DNA of 8,191 bases from Chloroflexota bacterium. GTDB taxonomy: Bacteria; Chloroflexota; Ktedonobacteria; Ktedonobacterales; Ktedonobacteraceae. Numbering within the stretch: position 1 is the first letter of the stretch; each line of letters begins with the position of its first letter. The stretch covers positions 1-8,191 of the forward strand of contig DAHVFL010000196.1 in assembly GCA_027316975.1 (NCBI GenBank). The letters run 5' to 3'. Shown here piece after piece: positions 1-6,544 of this stretch. Both the position numbers and the translations under genes were made by a program. The notes beneath the pieces were generated by a model. It was not told the origin of the DNA and searched no databases. It was given only the letters and a program-made list of their open reading frames with translations.

Positions 1-2
1 CA

Positions 3-350
3 CCGGGATTTTCGGAAGGGATGGATTGGGACTGGTTTGAGCCAACGATCAGTGTAGGGCTGGAACGTTTTCCCTGGTTGGGGGAAACGCGGCTGGATAG
101 ACAGGCCTGCTGGTGGGGCTATTATGAAGTCACGCCCGATCATAACCCAATTCTAGGACGGCTTCCCGGCGTCGAAAATTGGATTAATGTGGCCGGATTT
201 TCGGGACATGGCGTGCAGCAAGCGCCAGCCGTTGGGCGCGTGATGGCTGAAGAAATCGTGCTGGGGAGGGCGCAGTCAATCAATATCGATCCCCTGCGCA
301 TAACACGCTTTGCAATGGCTCAGCACGGTCGGGAACGCAATATTATTTGA
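3..350 (+). CDS. FAD-dependent oxidoreductase (DAO family), C-terminal part; 5' end outside window
   Basis: This is the last 115 residues of a DAO-family flavoenzyme, the group that holds sarcosine oxidase, glycine oxidase and D-amino-acid dehydrogenases, which oxidise amines or amino acids with FAD. The frame is open from the window edge to TGA at 348-350. The diagnostic stretch is YYEVTPDHNPILGRLPG, followed by NVAGFSGHGVQQAPAVGRVMAEEI, the usual C-terminal FAD-contacting region with its G-x-SGHG-x(4)-P-x-x-G pattern. The N-terminal Rossmann dinucleotide motif is absent, so the gene must begin upstream; the ATG at position 21 is internal despite the purine-rich bases before it. The substrate cannot be told from this fragment. 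No intrinsic terminator is visible after the stop, although the palindrome at 382-462 follows 31 bp later. The family call is firm and the enzyme name is open. Confidence 0.88.
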   Translation, partial: PGFSEGMDWDWFEPTISVGLERFPWLGETRLDRQACWWGYYEVTPDHNPILGRLPGVENWINVAGFSGHGVQQAPAVGRVMAEEIVLGRAQSINIDPLRITRFAMAQHGRERNII

Positions 351-381
351 GCCTGCTTGATTTCTTGTGATGCCCGATACG

Positions 382-462
382 TGTACGAGAGATTCTTCGC
401 TGCGCTCAGAATGACAAGTCCGGGAGCTGTCATTCTGAGCGCAGCGAAGAATCTCTCGTACA
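382..462. repeat. Perfect palindrome made of two inverted repeat units
   Basis: The arms 382-416 and 428-462 are exact reverse complements (35 bp each) around an 11-nt centre (417-427). Each arm holds one copy of the repeat unit found four more times at 2865-3110. In the plus-oriented copy, 432-436 ATTCT and 448-452 AGAAT flank the 11-base core GAGCGCAGCGA (437-447). Outside the unit the arms share a further CTCTCGTAC, so the duplication covered more than the core. No target-site duplication is visible at the ends. No T-tract follows on either strand, so it is unlikely to be an intrinsic terminator. It ends 10 bp before the -35 box of the methyltransferase promoter. Confidence 0.95.
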
Positions 463-472
463 TGGATTTCTC

Positions 473-501
473 TTGACAGCAGAAGGTCCGATAGATACAA
501 T
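473..501 (+). promoter_or_regulatory. Housekeeping-sigma promoter for the DNA methyltransferase
   Basis: The -35 box TTGACA (473-478) matches the consensus exactly. A 17-bp spacer separates it from the -10 box TACAAT (496-501), which matches TATAAT at five of six positions. Transcription would start near 508, leaving a leader of about 27 nt that carries the GGAGG ribosome site. The palindrome at 382-462 lies directly upstream, where activator or UP-element contacts would normally be. No operator repeat overlapping the boxes is seen. Confidence 0.82.
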
Positions 502-521
502 GCTGCTGGAAAGTTGTGCCC

Positions 522-526
522 GGAGG
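522..526 (+). promoter_or_regulatory. Ribosome binding site deciding the methyltransferase start
   Basis: GGAGG lies 8 nt before ATG 535. It falls inside the alternative reading that starts at TTG 514, for which no Shine-Dalgarno sequence exists, so the ATG is the better start. Confidence 0.85.
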
Positions 527-534
527 ATTGGTAT

Positions 535-2847
535 ATGCAGACAGGCTCGCGTTCCGTTACTTCTTCTCTTTCGAGCGTAAGCGTGCAGAAAGCCATTACT
601 ATCCTGGGCGGCGGCTTTCTCTCCCACCCGGCCAATACCGTTTTGCAACAGAAATTGCGCTCTGGCGCGTTAAGCGTACAGGACTACTACGCCCAGGCGC
701 TGTGCTTTATCTATCGTCTGATGGCGTTGTTTGTAGCGGAAGATCGTGATATCCTCTTTCATTCCCAGGCCACACAAGCTGCGCGAAATCGCTATACCGC
801 CCGTTATGCCACGACTCGCTTGCGCCGGCTGGCGGGACAGCGCGGCGCAACAAACCGTTCCAATCTCTATCGTGACCTCTGGCTGGTTATGGAAAGACTG
901 GCCTGCGAAGCCGGTTATCCCGAACCGGGCCTATTCTCGCTTAGCGGCCTGTTCTTCTCGATCGCCACGATGCCTGACCTCGCGGGTTGCGAACTGACCA
1001 ACCGCGAACTGCTCAAATCTGTGCGTTACCTTGCCTTCACTTCAGGTGGTGCGATACGCCGGGCAATTGATTATAAGCACCTGGGCGCGGTAGGTCTGGG
1101 TAGTATCTATGAAGCGCTGCTGGAAATGCGCCCGGAAGTTAATATCGATAGCGCTTCCTTTGAACTCAAGTTTGCCAGTGGCAATGCGCGTAAAACCTCT
1201 GGCAGCTACTACACACCGGGCAGGCTGATCGATTGCCTGCTCGACTCTGCCCTGGAACCGGCGCTGGCGGAAGCGTGTGCCAGCGCCGACCCGCAGCGGT
1301 CTCTACTCAATCTCAAAATTTGCGATCCGGCCTGCGGCAGTGGACTATTTCTTATAGCCACAGCCTATCGTATCGCGAAACGCCTGGCTGTCGCGCGCGT
1401 GGGCAGTGAAGAGCCGCGGCCAGAGGCGTACCGCGCAGCCCTGCGTGATGTCGTGAGCCACTGCATCTATGGAGTGGATATCAATCCAATGGCGGTAGAG
1501 CTGTGCCGGGTCAACCTGTGGTTGGAGGCGGTTGAACCTGGCAAGCCGCTTTCCATCTTCGACTTGCATATTCAGTGCGGAAATAGCCTGCTCGGCGCGA
1601 CTCCCGCGCTGCTGGCACGGGGCATTCCCGGCAGTTCCCTTCAGTGCCAGTTCTTTCACTGGCACCTGGCTTTTCCCGATGTATTTCGCGTTCCCGTCAA
1701 TGGCGAGCGGCCTGACAATGAGCAGACTGGCTGGAACGGGGGATTTGATGTGGTGTTGGGGAATCCGCCCTATATTTTTGGAGAGAACCTGCAACAAGAA
1801 GTAAAGCACGTATTTTCGGCGGTATTTTCTCTTGCTCGCGGGCAATATGATACCTACTGGCTCTTTATAGAAGAGAGTTTGAAACTGGTCAACTCTACAG
1901 GAAGATGCGCCCTGGTCGTTCCTGATACATTGTTAGCGCGGGATGAGACCATGTATGTGCGCGAGTTACTGTTACAAGAAGGGCTGGAACGCTTATATTA
2001 TTGTGGAACTGCGTTTAAGGCCAATGTTTCTACCATTATCTTTGCGGTGGCTAAGGGAAGTGCGTCGCGTGAAGTCCTGTGTGAAGAAATCGATGGGCCA
2101 GCGGCACCAGCGCGCTATTCGTGTAGTAAGGAGCGGTTTTTATCGGATCCAAAACGCCGCTTTCTCATGCACCTTTCTGATGAAGAGGCTTTGCTGCTCG
2201 CTCGCGTGGAAAGGGTATGCGAACCTTTGCAAAACCTGGTGAAGATTTCGCGGGGCGAAGAGATGGGGAAAAAAGACGTACTTGCTCAAGGCGCTGTGCC
2301 TATTCTGGTAGGAGAAGATATTGCGCGTTATCTGGTGCAACCACCCACTCGTTTCCTCCAGACGTTCAAGAAAGATGCCCGAAGGTATGTTTCACCAAAG
2401 ATCATCATGCTGAAAACGGGGCATAAATGTGTTGCAGCCCTGGATAGCGGGGGCTATGTCACGATGCAGTCGGTCTACAACCTGCATGTCACCCGTCCTG
2501 AAATAGCGTATGAAGCGGTTCTTGCTCTGCTGAACAGCCGCTTTACGCACTGGTTTGTCTACAAAATATTTACTTCGTACAAGGGTCTTTTTCCACAACT
2601 CAATCAATCTACCATCCAGGCGATTCCGGTTCCGCTCACTATTAGTAGCAGGCAGGATGAACTGGTGAAGTTAGTACAGGAAATGCTATGCTTGAAAGCG
2701 GAATTGAAGAACATGAAAGCGGCTCATGACAGGCATTCTCATATGGTTCAGATTGAACGGATAGACAGGGAGATAGATTGTGTAATCTATGCGCTCTATG
2801 AACTAAGTGAAGCAGAAATCACCATGTTCGAGCAAGGTATGCGGTAA
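535..2847 (+). CDS. Eco57I-like adenine-N6 DNA methyltransferase with target-recognition region
   Basis: A 770-residue class I SAM-dependent methyltransferase predicted to methylate adenine N6 in a specific DNA sequence. Visible parts: an N-terminal helical region (about 1-210); motif X-like SGSYYTPGRLID (222-233); SAM-binding motif I DPACGSGLFLI (264-274); motif II VDINPMAVELCRVNLWL (314-330); catalytic motif IV NPPY (410-413) after VVLG; GRCALVVPD (456-464). A TaqI/type IIG-like recognition region follows, with SRGEEMGKK (572-580), LLNSRFTHWFVYKIF (665-679) and FPQLNQSTIQAIPVP (686-700). The end, IDREIDCVIYALYELSEAEI (743-762), is typical of the group. I see no PD-(D/E)xK nuclease motif, and type IIG enzymes are usually 900-1300 residues. 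This is therefore either a modification-only enzyme or a form lacking an N-terminal nuclease. It has its own promoter and RBS, and no restriction or BREX gene is beside it. The frame upstream closes at TGA 436-438, inside the palindrome. Confidence 0.93.
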   Translation: MQTGSRSVTSSLSSVSVQKAITILGGGFLSHPANTVLQQKLRSGALSVQDYYAQALCFIYRLMALFVAEDRDILFHSQATQAARNRYTARYATTRLRRLAGQRGATNRSNLYRDLWLVMERLACEAGYPEPGLFSLSGLFFSIATMPDLAGCELTNRELLKSVRYLAFTSGGAIRRAIDYKHLGAVGLGSIYEALLEMRPEVNIDSASFELKFASGNARKTSGSYYTPGRLIDCLLDSALEPALAEACASADPQRSLLNLKICDPACGSGLFLIATAYRIAKRLAVARVGSEEPRPEAYRAALRDVVSHCIYGVDINPMAVELCRVNLWLEAVEPGKPLSIFDLHIQCGNSLLGATPALLARGIPGSSLQCQFFHWHLAFPDVFRVPVNGERPDNEQTGWNGGFDVVLGNPPYIFGENLQQEVKHVFSAVFSLARGQYDTYWLFIEESLKLVNSTGRCALVVPDTLLARDETMYVRELLLQEGLERLYYCGTAFKANVSTIIFAVAKGSASREVLCEEIDGPAAPARYSCSKERFLSDPKRRFLMHLSDEEALLLARVERVCEPLQNLVKISRGEEMGKKDVLAQGAVPILVGEDIARYLVQPPTRFLQTFKKDARRYVSPKIIMLKTGHKCVAALDSGGYVTMQSVYNLHVTRPEIAYEAVLALLNSRFTHWFVYKIFTSYKGLFPQLNQSTIQAIPVPLTISSRQDELVKLVQEMLCLKAELKNMKAAHDRHSHMVQIERIDREIDCVIYALYELSEAEITMFEQGMR

Positions 2848-2864
2848 GATATTTCTGAAGCAAT

Positions 2865-3110
2865 GTTTTGTCACCCTGAGCGCAGCGAAGGGTCTAATCT
2901 GACAGGTACCGATATCCTCTTTCACTGGTAGGTGTTTTACAACAGGCAGTCGCCAGAGGTGTCATCCTGAGCGCAGCGAAGGATCTGCGTGCGGCACGGC
3001 GAGAGATCCTTCGCTGCGCTCAGGATGACACCTCCCGGCTGGCCGGTTCTTTTCTGAAAAACCTACCAGTGAAAGACCGAGATCCTTCGCTGCGCTCAGG
3101 ATGACAAAAC
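2865..3110. repeat. 246-bp nested palindrome built from four repeat units
   Basis: This element fills most of the 318-nt gap between two plus-strand genes. Three nested pairs of arms are present. The outer arms are 2865-2895 and 3080-3110 (31 nt, two mismatches). The middle arms are 2918-2933 and 3061-3076 (16 nt, perfect), extended inward by an imperfect TTTT/AAAA match. The inner arms are 2956-2986 and 3004-3034 (31 nt, perfect) around a 17-nt loop. The outer and inner arms each contain the repeat unit with core GAGCGCAGCGA: plus orientation at 2878-2888 and 2969-2979, inverted in the two right-hand arms. No transposase, no clear target-site duplication and no T-tract are seen. It resembles a MITE- or REP-like element more than a terminator, although a transcript crossing it would fold strongly. 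No gene is supported inside it. Confidence 0.92.
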
Positions 3111-3152
3111 TGGCTGTGGTCGTTCAAATTCATCAGCGTATAGTTTTAAGCC

Positions 3153-3158
3153 AGGAAG
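3153..3158 (+). promoter_or_regulatory. Ribosome binding site of the PPOX-family gene
   Basis: AGGAAG lies 7 nt before ATG 3166 and supports that start. No convincing -35/-10 pair is seen between the palindrome and the gene; a TATAGT at 3139-3144 lacks a -35 partner. Confidence 0.7.
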
Positions 3159-3165
3159 AACCTTC

Positions 3166-3675
3166 ATGTACGAAACGCCTGAAGATATCCAACAACTCCA
3201 GGCGATGCTTGATCGGAGTATTGAGCAAGCTGGAGAATTTTTACGCGCATCTTTTGAGATGCCCGCTCATTCCTTATCCGCGCGGCAACTGGTGCATCTC
3301 TGGCAGGGGGTGCAGACGGTTGCGTTTGCAACGGCGACAAAAAAAGGCGAACCTCTGGTAGCTCCTATAGGCGCTTTGCTCTTGCATGGACATTTCTACA
3401 TTCCAACCGTCGCATCGGCTTTGCGTACTCGGCATGTCCTGCATCGTCCCGCCATCAGTTTCACCTTCTACCAGGGCAATGATGTGGCTGTCATTGTGCA
3501 TGGGAAAGCGCTAGTTATACGGCCCGATGATGCGGATTTCGCTGCTTTAGAAGCGTTTCAGCGCGAGATGAGCGGGAGCAGCGTTCAGGAGTGGGGCGAG
3601 GGAGTATTTCTGCACATCATCCCCAGAGCCATCTATACATATGCTCGTTTCCCAGATCGTTTTCTTGAGAGCTAA
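3166..3675 (+). CDS. Pyridoxamine 5'-phosphate oxidase-family (split-barrel) protein
   Basis: A 169-residue cytosolic protein of the PPOX-like split-barrel superfamily, whose members bind FMN, F420 or haem and carry out small redox reactions. A helical N-terminus (1-50, with LSARQLVHLWQGVQ) precedes the barrel: TVAFATATKKGEPLVAPIGALLLHGHFYIPT (51-81), ASALRTRHVLHRPAISFTFYQG (83-104) and VAVIVHGKALVI (107-118). The order of a strand, a GEP turn, an F-Y-I-P strand, an R-T-R-H-V-L-H-R-P helix and an S-F-T-F strand is the usual family core. The basic RTRHVLHR segment corresponds to the region that commonly contacts the cofactor phosphate. It is shorter than true PdxH (about 210 residues) and lacks its C-terminal signature, so vitamin B6 synthesis should not be assumed. 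It stands alone between a palindrome and a likely terminator. The family call is good; cofactor and substrate are unknown. Confidence 0.85.
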   Translation: MYETPEDIQQLQAMLDRSIEQAGEFLRASFEMPAHSLSARQLVHLWQGVQTVAFATATKKGEPLVAPIGALLLHGHFYIPTVASALRTRHVLHRPAISFTFYQGNDVAVIVHGKALVIRPDDADFAALEAFQREMSGSSVQEWGEGVFLHIIPRAIYTYARFPDRFLES

Positions 3676-3721
3676 ATGCTGGGACATTCTCAACATTTAC
3701 AAGCGACGCAGGCCCTGAAAG

Positions 3722-3768
3722 TCATAAAGAGGCTTCTCATGCCTCTCTATGAAACTTTTTGTTTTGTT
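3722..3768 (+). terminator. Likely Rho-independent terminator after the PPOX-family gene
   Basis: The arms 3722-3733 and 3741-3752 pair at 11 of 12 positions (one A/C mismatch) around a 7-nt loop TTCTCAT, with AGAGGC/GCCTCT nearest the loop. The T-rich run TTTTTGTTTTGTT (3756-3768) starts 3 nt after the stem. It sits 46 nt past the stop codon and would separate the PPOX gene from the carbamoyltransferase operon. The outer stem is AT-rich, so strength is uncertain. Confidence 0.6.
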
Positions 3769-3818
3769 AAGCCGTGCGTTTAGTGAAAATTCAATTTCAG
3801 CATACACTGGTCTTTTCT

Positions 3819-3825
3819 GAAGGAG
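3819..3825 (+). promoter_or_regulatory. Ribosome binding site deciding the carbamoyltransferase start
   Basis: GAAGGAG lies 5 nt before ATG 3831. The longer reading from GTG 3774 has no such site, and its extra 19 residues lie before the conserved N-terminus YTLGINAVYHDSAACL. Confidence 0.82.
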
Positions 3826-3830
3826 CGCGG

Positions 3831-5564
3831 ATGTACACGCTTGGAATCAACGCGGTTTACCATGATTCGGCGGCTTGCCTCGTTAAAGACGGGCAGGCGC
3901 TTGCGGCGGTTGAAGAAGAGCGTTTCACGCATGTGAAGCATGGCAAGCGTCCCATTCCTTTTTCCACCTATGAACTGCCCTTCCATGCCATCAATTACTG
4001 CCTGCAAGAGGGGGGCATATCGCTAGCTGACGTTGACCTGATTGCATACTCTTACGATCCGTATTTGCTGCTGGGAGATCACCGCAAGGACGCGGATATT
4101 ACGCTGCCGTTAGAGCCAACCGCGCACCCGGTGCCTTCGGAGTGGGAGGCAGCCTGGGATCCGCTCTTTTTGTCATCTATCATTAATGCACCGCGCCACC
4201 TGGTTAGCGGCGCGCCGCATCACCTTAAAGCTCGCTTTCGCGGCACACATGCTGGCGGCCCGTATCGCTGGCATTTTGTCGAGCACCACCTGGCACATGC
4301 CGCCAGCGCATTTCTGCCCTCACCATTTGAAAGCGCGGTAATTCTGACGCTGGATGGCAGAGGGGAGAGAGCCACGACGAGTTATAGTTTGGGCGATGGT
4401 AACACCGTGTTCCGGCTGGGACAGGTTAATTTTCCGCACTCGCTCGGATTGCTCTATGAGGAGGTGACGGATTACCTGGGCTTCCTGGCTTCTTCTGATG
4501 AATACAAAGTGATGGCGCTGGCGTCGTTTGGCAAGCCGCGCTACCTTTCAGATTTTCGCGAAATCATCCAGGTAGGTTCTGATGGTCACTATACCATTGC
4601 GCCAACGCGATTAGAGGAGCGTTTTGGGCCGCCACGTATGCGGGGCAGTACATTGGAACAACGCCATTACGATATTGCGCATTCGTTACAGCTGGCGTTA
4701 GAAGAAGCGGTACTAGCGCTTGCAGAGTGGCTGCATGATAGCACCGGCATGGATACGCTCTGCCTGGCGGGAGGCGTGGCGCTCAATTGCGTGCTGAATG
4801 CGCGACTGCGCGACAAGGGGCCGTTCAAGCGAATGTGGGTACAACCGGCGGCAGGGGACGCGGGTACGGCGTTGGGCGCGGCGCTGTGGGTTGATGCTCA
4901 GGAACGTGCGCCCGCTACCCGCTCCTATCGCATGGATCACGCTTTTCTTGGCCCCGCCTATAACGACGATGAGATCGAGCAATTCCTGCGCTGGTCCAGG
5001 TTGCCGTATCGTCGCGCCCGGCATCTTGCCGGGGAGGTCGCGGCTATGCTGGCGCGGGATAAGATCATCGGCTGGTTTCAGCACAGGATGGAATTTGGGC
5101 CGCGGGCGTTAGGAGCGCGTTCAATCCTGGCATCACCGCTCCATGCCGAAATGCAGGCGCGGCTCAACGATATCAAGGACCGCGAAGACTTCCGACCGGT
5201 AGCGCCTGTTGTGCTAGAGGAAGAGGCGGCTAACTGGTTCGATCACGCAAGTACATCTCCATTCATGCTCTTTGTGTATGATGTGCTGCCGGAGAAGGCC
5301 GAGCGCATACCGGCTGTGCGGCATATCGACGGTACGGCGCGTATCCAGACTATCAATCGCGAGCAGCACCCGCTTTACTACGATCTCATCAAGGCTTTTC
5401 AGGTGCGAACAGGCGTTCCGGTGCTTGTCAATACTTCGTTCAATACACGCGGCGAACCCATTGTTTGTACGCCGCGCGACGCTGTTGAGTGCTTCTGGAC
5501 TTCGCCTCTTGACGCGCTGGTGATTGGTCCATTCGTTCTGGAAAAACCGCAGGTGAACCCATGA
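3831..5564 (+). CDS. Carbamoyltransferase, NodU/CmcH/TobZ family
   Basis: A 577-residue two-domain enzyme that, in this family, makes carbamoyl-adenylate from carbamoyl phosphate and ATP and moves the carbamoyl group to a hydroxyl or amine of a sugar or metabolite. The start MYTLGINAVYHDSAACLV is the standard family N-terminus. Other signatures: metal-binding HxxxH in EHHLAHAASAF (151-161), LTLDGRGE (172-179), the Kae1-like nucleotide loop LAGGVALNCVLN (312-323), GDAGTALGAAL (342-352), GWFQHRMEFGPRALGARSI (414-432), IKDREDFRPVAPVV (448-461) and VNTSFNTRGEPIVCTPRDA (533-551). Length and motif order are complete, so it is probably active. It is the first gene of a three-gene operon, and its stop overlaps the next start by 4 nt (ATGA, 5561-5564). 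No strong promoter is evident in the roughly 60 nt between the preceding terminator and the RBS; TTGTTA at 3764 is the best -35-like match but has a poor partner. The acceptor is unknown. Confidence 0.95.
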   Translation: MYTLGINAVYHDSAACLVKDGQALAAVEEERFTHVKHGKRPIPFSTYELPFHAINYCLQEGGISLADVDLIAYSYDPYLLLGDHRKDADITLPLEPTAHPVPSEWEAAWDPLFLSSIINAPRHLVSGAPHHLKARFRGTHAGGPYRWHFVEHHLAHAASAFLPSPFESAVILTLDGRGERATTSYSLGDGNTVFRLGQVNFPHSLGLLYEEVTDYLGFLASSDEYKVMALASFGKPRYLSDFREIIQVGSDGHYTIAPTRLEERFGPPRMRGSTLEQRHYDIAHSLQLALEEAVLALAEWLHDSTGMDTLCLAGGVALNCVLNARLRDKGPFKRMWVQPAAGDAGTALGAALWVDAQERAPATRSYRMDHAFLGPAYNDDEIEQFLRWSRLPYRRARHLAGEVAAMLARDKIIGWFQHRMEFGPRALGARSILASPLHAEMQARLNDIKDREDFRPVAPVVLEEEAANWFDHASTSPFMLFVYDVLPEKAERIPAVRHIDGTARIQTINREQHPLYYDLIKAFQVRTGVPVLVNTSFNTRGEPIVCTPRDAVECFWTSPLDALVIGPFVLEKPQVNP

Positions 5565-6544
5565 TGCCGCGTGTATCAGTTGTCGTACCCACGTATAAGC
5601 GACTGGAACTGCTTACCCGCTGCCTGGATGCGCTACTGGAACAAGATTTTGCTCCAGAGGACTACGAGGTCATTATTGTCGATGATGCAAACTGTGCCGA
5701 GACAAAACGCCTGGTAGCGCTCCAGGCGGAGAAGGCAAGACACTGCGGACAAACCCTTCTTTATATTCCGGTTACATCTCCATGCTCCCCTGGACCCGCC
5801 GCAGCGCGCAATGTTGGTTGGCGAGCGGCGCGAGCCGAATGGATCGCCTTTACCGATGACGATTGTATTCCGTGCCGGGAATGGCTGAAAGCTGGTGTCG
5901 CGGCTATGGCTGACGGCGTGGCGGGTGTATCTGGTCGATTGCTGGTGCCGGTAGAGGGTGTACCTACCGATTATGAATACAATGCGTCCAGGCTTGGGGA
6001 GAATGATTTCGTGACCGCCAACTGTTTTTACCGGCGTGATGCGCTGCAGGCGGTTGGTGGTTTTGACGAACGCTTTACCTGCGCCTGGCGCGAGGATAGC
6101 GACCTGGCCTTCACGCTCAAGGCTCAGGGGGCTGTATTGGTTCATGCGCCCGACGCGCTGGTAGTTCACCCGGTGCGGCCAGTGCCGTGGGGAGTCAGTA
6201 TTCGCCAGCAGCGCAAGAGCATGTTCAACGCGCTGCTTTATAAGAAGCACCCGGTTTTATACCGCCAGAATATACAGTCAACTCCACCCTGGCGTTATTA
6301 TGCCATCGTGAGCGCGCTACTGGCCGTCTTGATCGGTGCGGTGAGCGGATGGGGAGTTCTGGCGCTTGCAGGATTGATTCTATGGGTAGGTCTGACTGCG
6401 CGTTTCTGTATGCAGCGGCTCCAGCATACATCCCACGCTTCCCGTCATGTGCTGGAGATGATCGTGACCTCCATGCTAATCCCACCGCTTGCGATTTTCT
6501 GGCGGCTGCGTGGAGCAGTACAATTTCGTGTCTTCTTCCTGTAG
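5561..6544 (+). CDS. Family 2 glycosyltransferase with C-terminal membrane segments
   Basis: A 327-residue GT-A fold inverting glycosyltransferase, expected to move a sugar from a nucleotide-sugar to an acceptor at the inner face of the membrane. The N-terminus VSVVVPTYKRLELLTRCLDALLEQ (5-28) and VIIVDDANCAET (37-48) form the nucleotide-binding half. GPAAARNVGWRAA (78-90) leads to the metal-binding DDD (99-101) in WIAFTDDDCIP. FYRRDALQAVGGFDERF (156-172) and WREDSDLAF (176-184) carry the acceptor region and the likely catalytic ED (178-179). Hydrophobic stretches at about 247-280 (probably two helices) and 299-315 suggest membrane anchoring. The start ATG 5561 overlaps the carbamoyltransferase stop, indicating coupled translation; ATG 5564 is an equally possible start one codon later. 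Sugar donor and acceptor are unknown. The domain resembles enzymes of polysaccharide or glycolipid clusters. Confidence 0.93.
   Translation: MMPRVSVVVPTYKRLELLTRCLDALLEQDFAPEDYEVIIVDDANCAETKRLVALQAEKARHCGQTLLYIPVTSPCSPGPAAARNVGWRAARAEWIAFTDDDCIPCREWLKAGVAAMADGVAGVSGRLLVPVEGVPTDYEYNASRLGENDFVTANCFYRRDALQAVGGFDERFTCAWREDSDLAFTLKAQGAVLVHAPDALVVHPVRPVPWGVSIRQQRKSMFNALLYKKHPVLYRQNIQSTPPWRYYAIVSALLAVLIGAVSGWGVLALAGLILWVGLTARFCMQRLQHTSHASRHVLEMIVTSMLIPPLAIFWRLRGAVQFRVFFL

Noticed and set aside
514..534. TTG start at 514 for the methyltransferase
   Set aside because: The GGAGG site at 522-526 lies inside this extension and is correctly spaced for ATG 535; the promoter would leave almost no leader.
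276..635. Minus-strand open frame of 119 codons containing CHSERSEES
   Set aside because: It is a translation through the palindrome at 382-462 and overlaps real genes on both sides. This peptide is a familiar false product of the repeat.
1345..1845. Minus-strand open frame of 166 codons
   Set aside because: It lies opposite the conserved catalytic region of the methyltransferase and shows no domain of its own.
2869..3106. Repeated ~27-bp units considered as a CRISPR array
   Set aside because: The units alternate in orientation, spacing is irregular, and the intervals are themselves inverted copies rather than unique spacers; no cas gene is present.
3116..3144. Possible promoter with TATAGT at 3139-3144 before the PPOX gene
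   Set aside because: No -35-like hexamer lies at 16-18 bp, and the start site would fall almost on the ribosome binding site.
3101..3361. Plus-strand open frame of 86 codons starting in the last repeat arm
   Set aside because: It overlaps the PPOX gene in another frame, starts inside a repeat and has no recognisable domain.
3774..3830. GTG start at 3774 for the carbamoyltransferase
   Set aside because: It has no RBS, sits close to the terminator, and would add 19 residues before the conserved family N-terminus.
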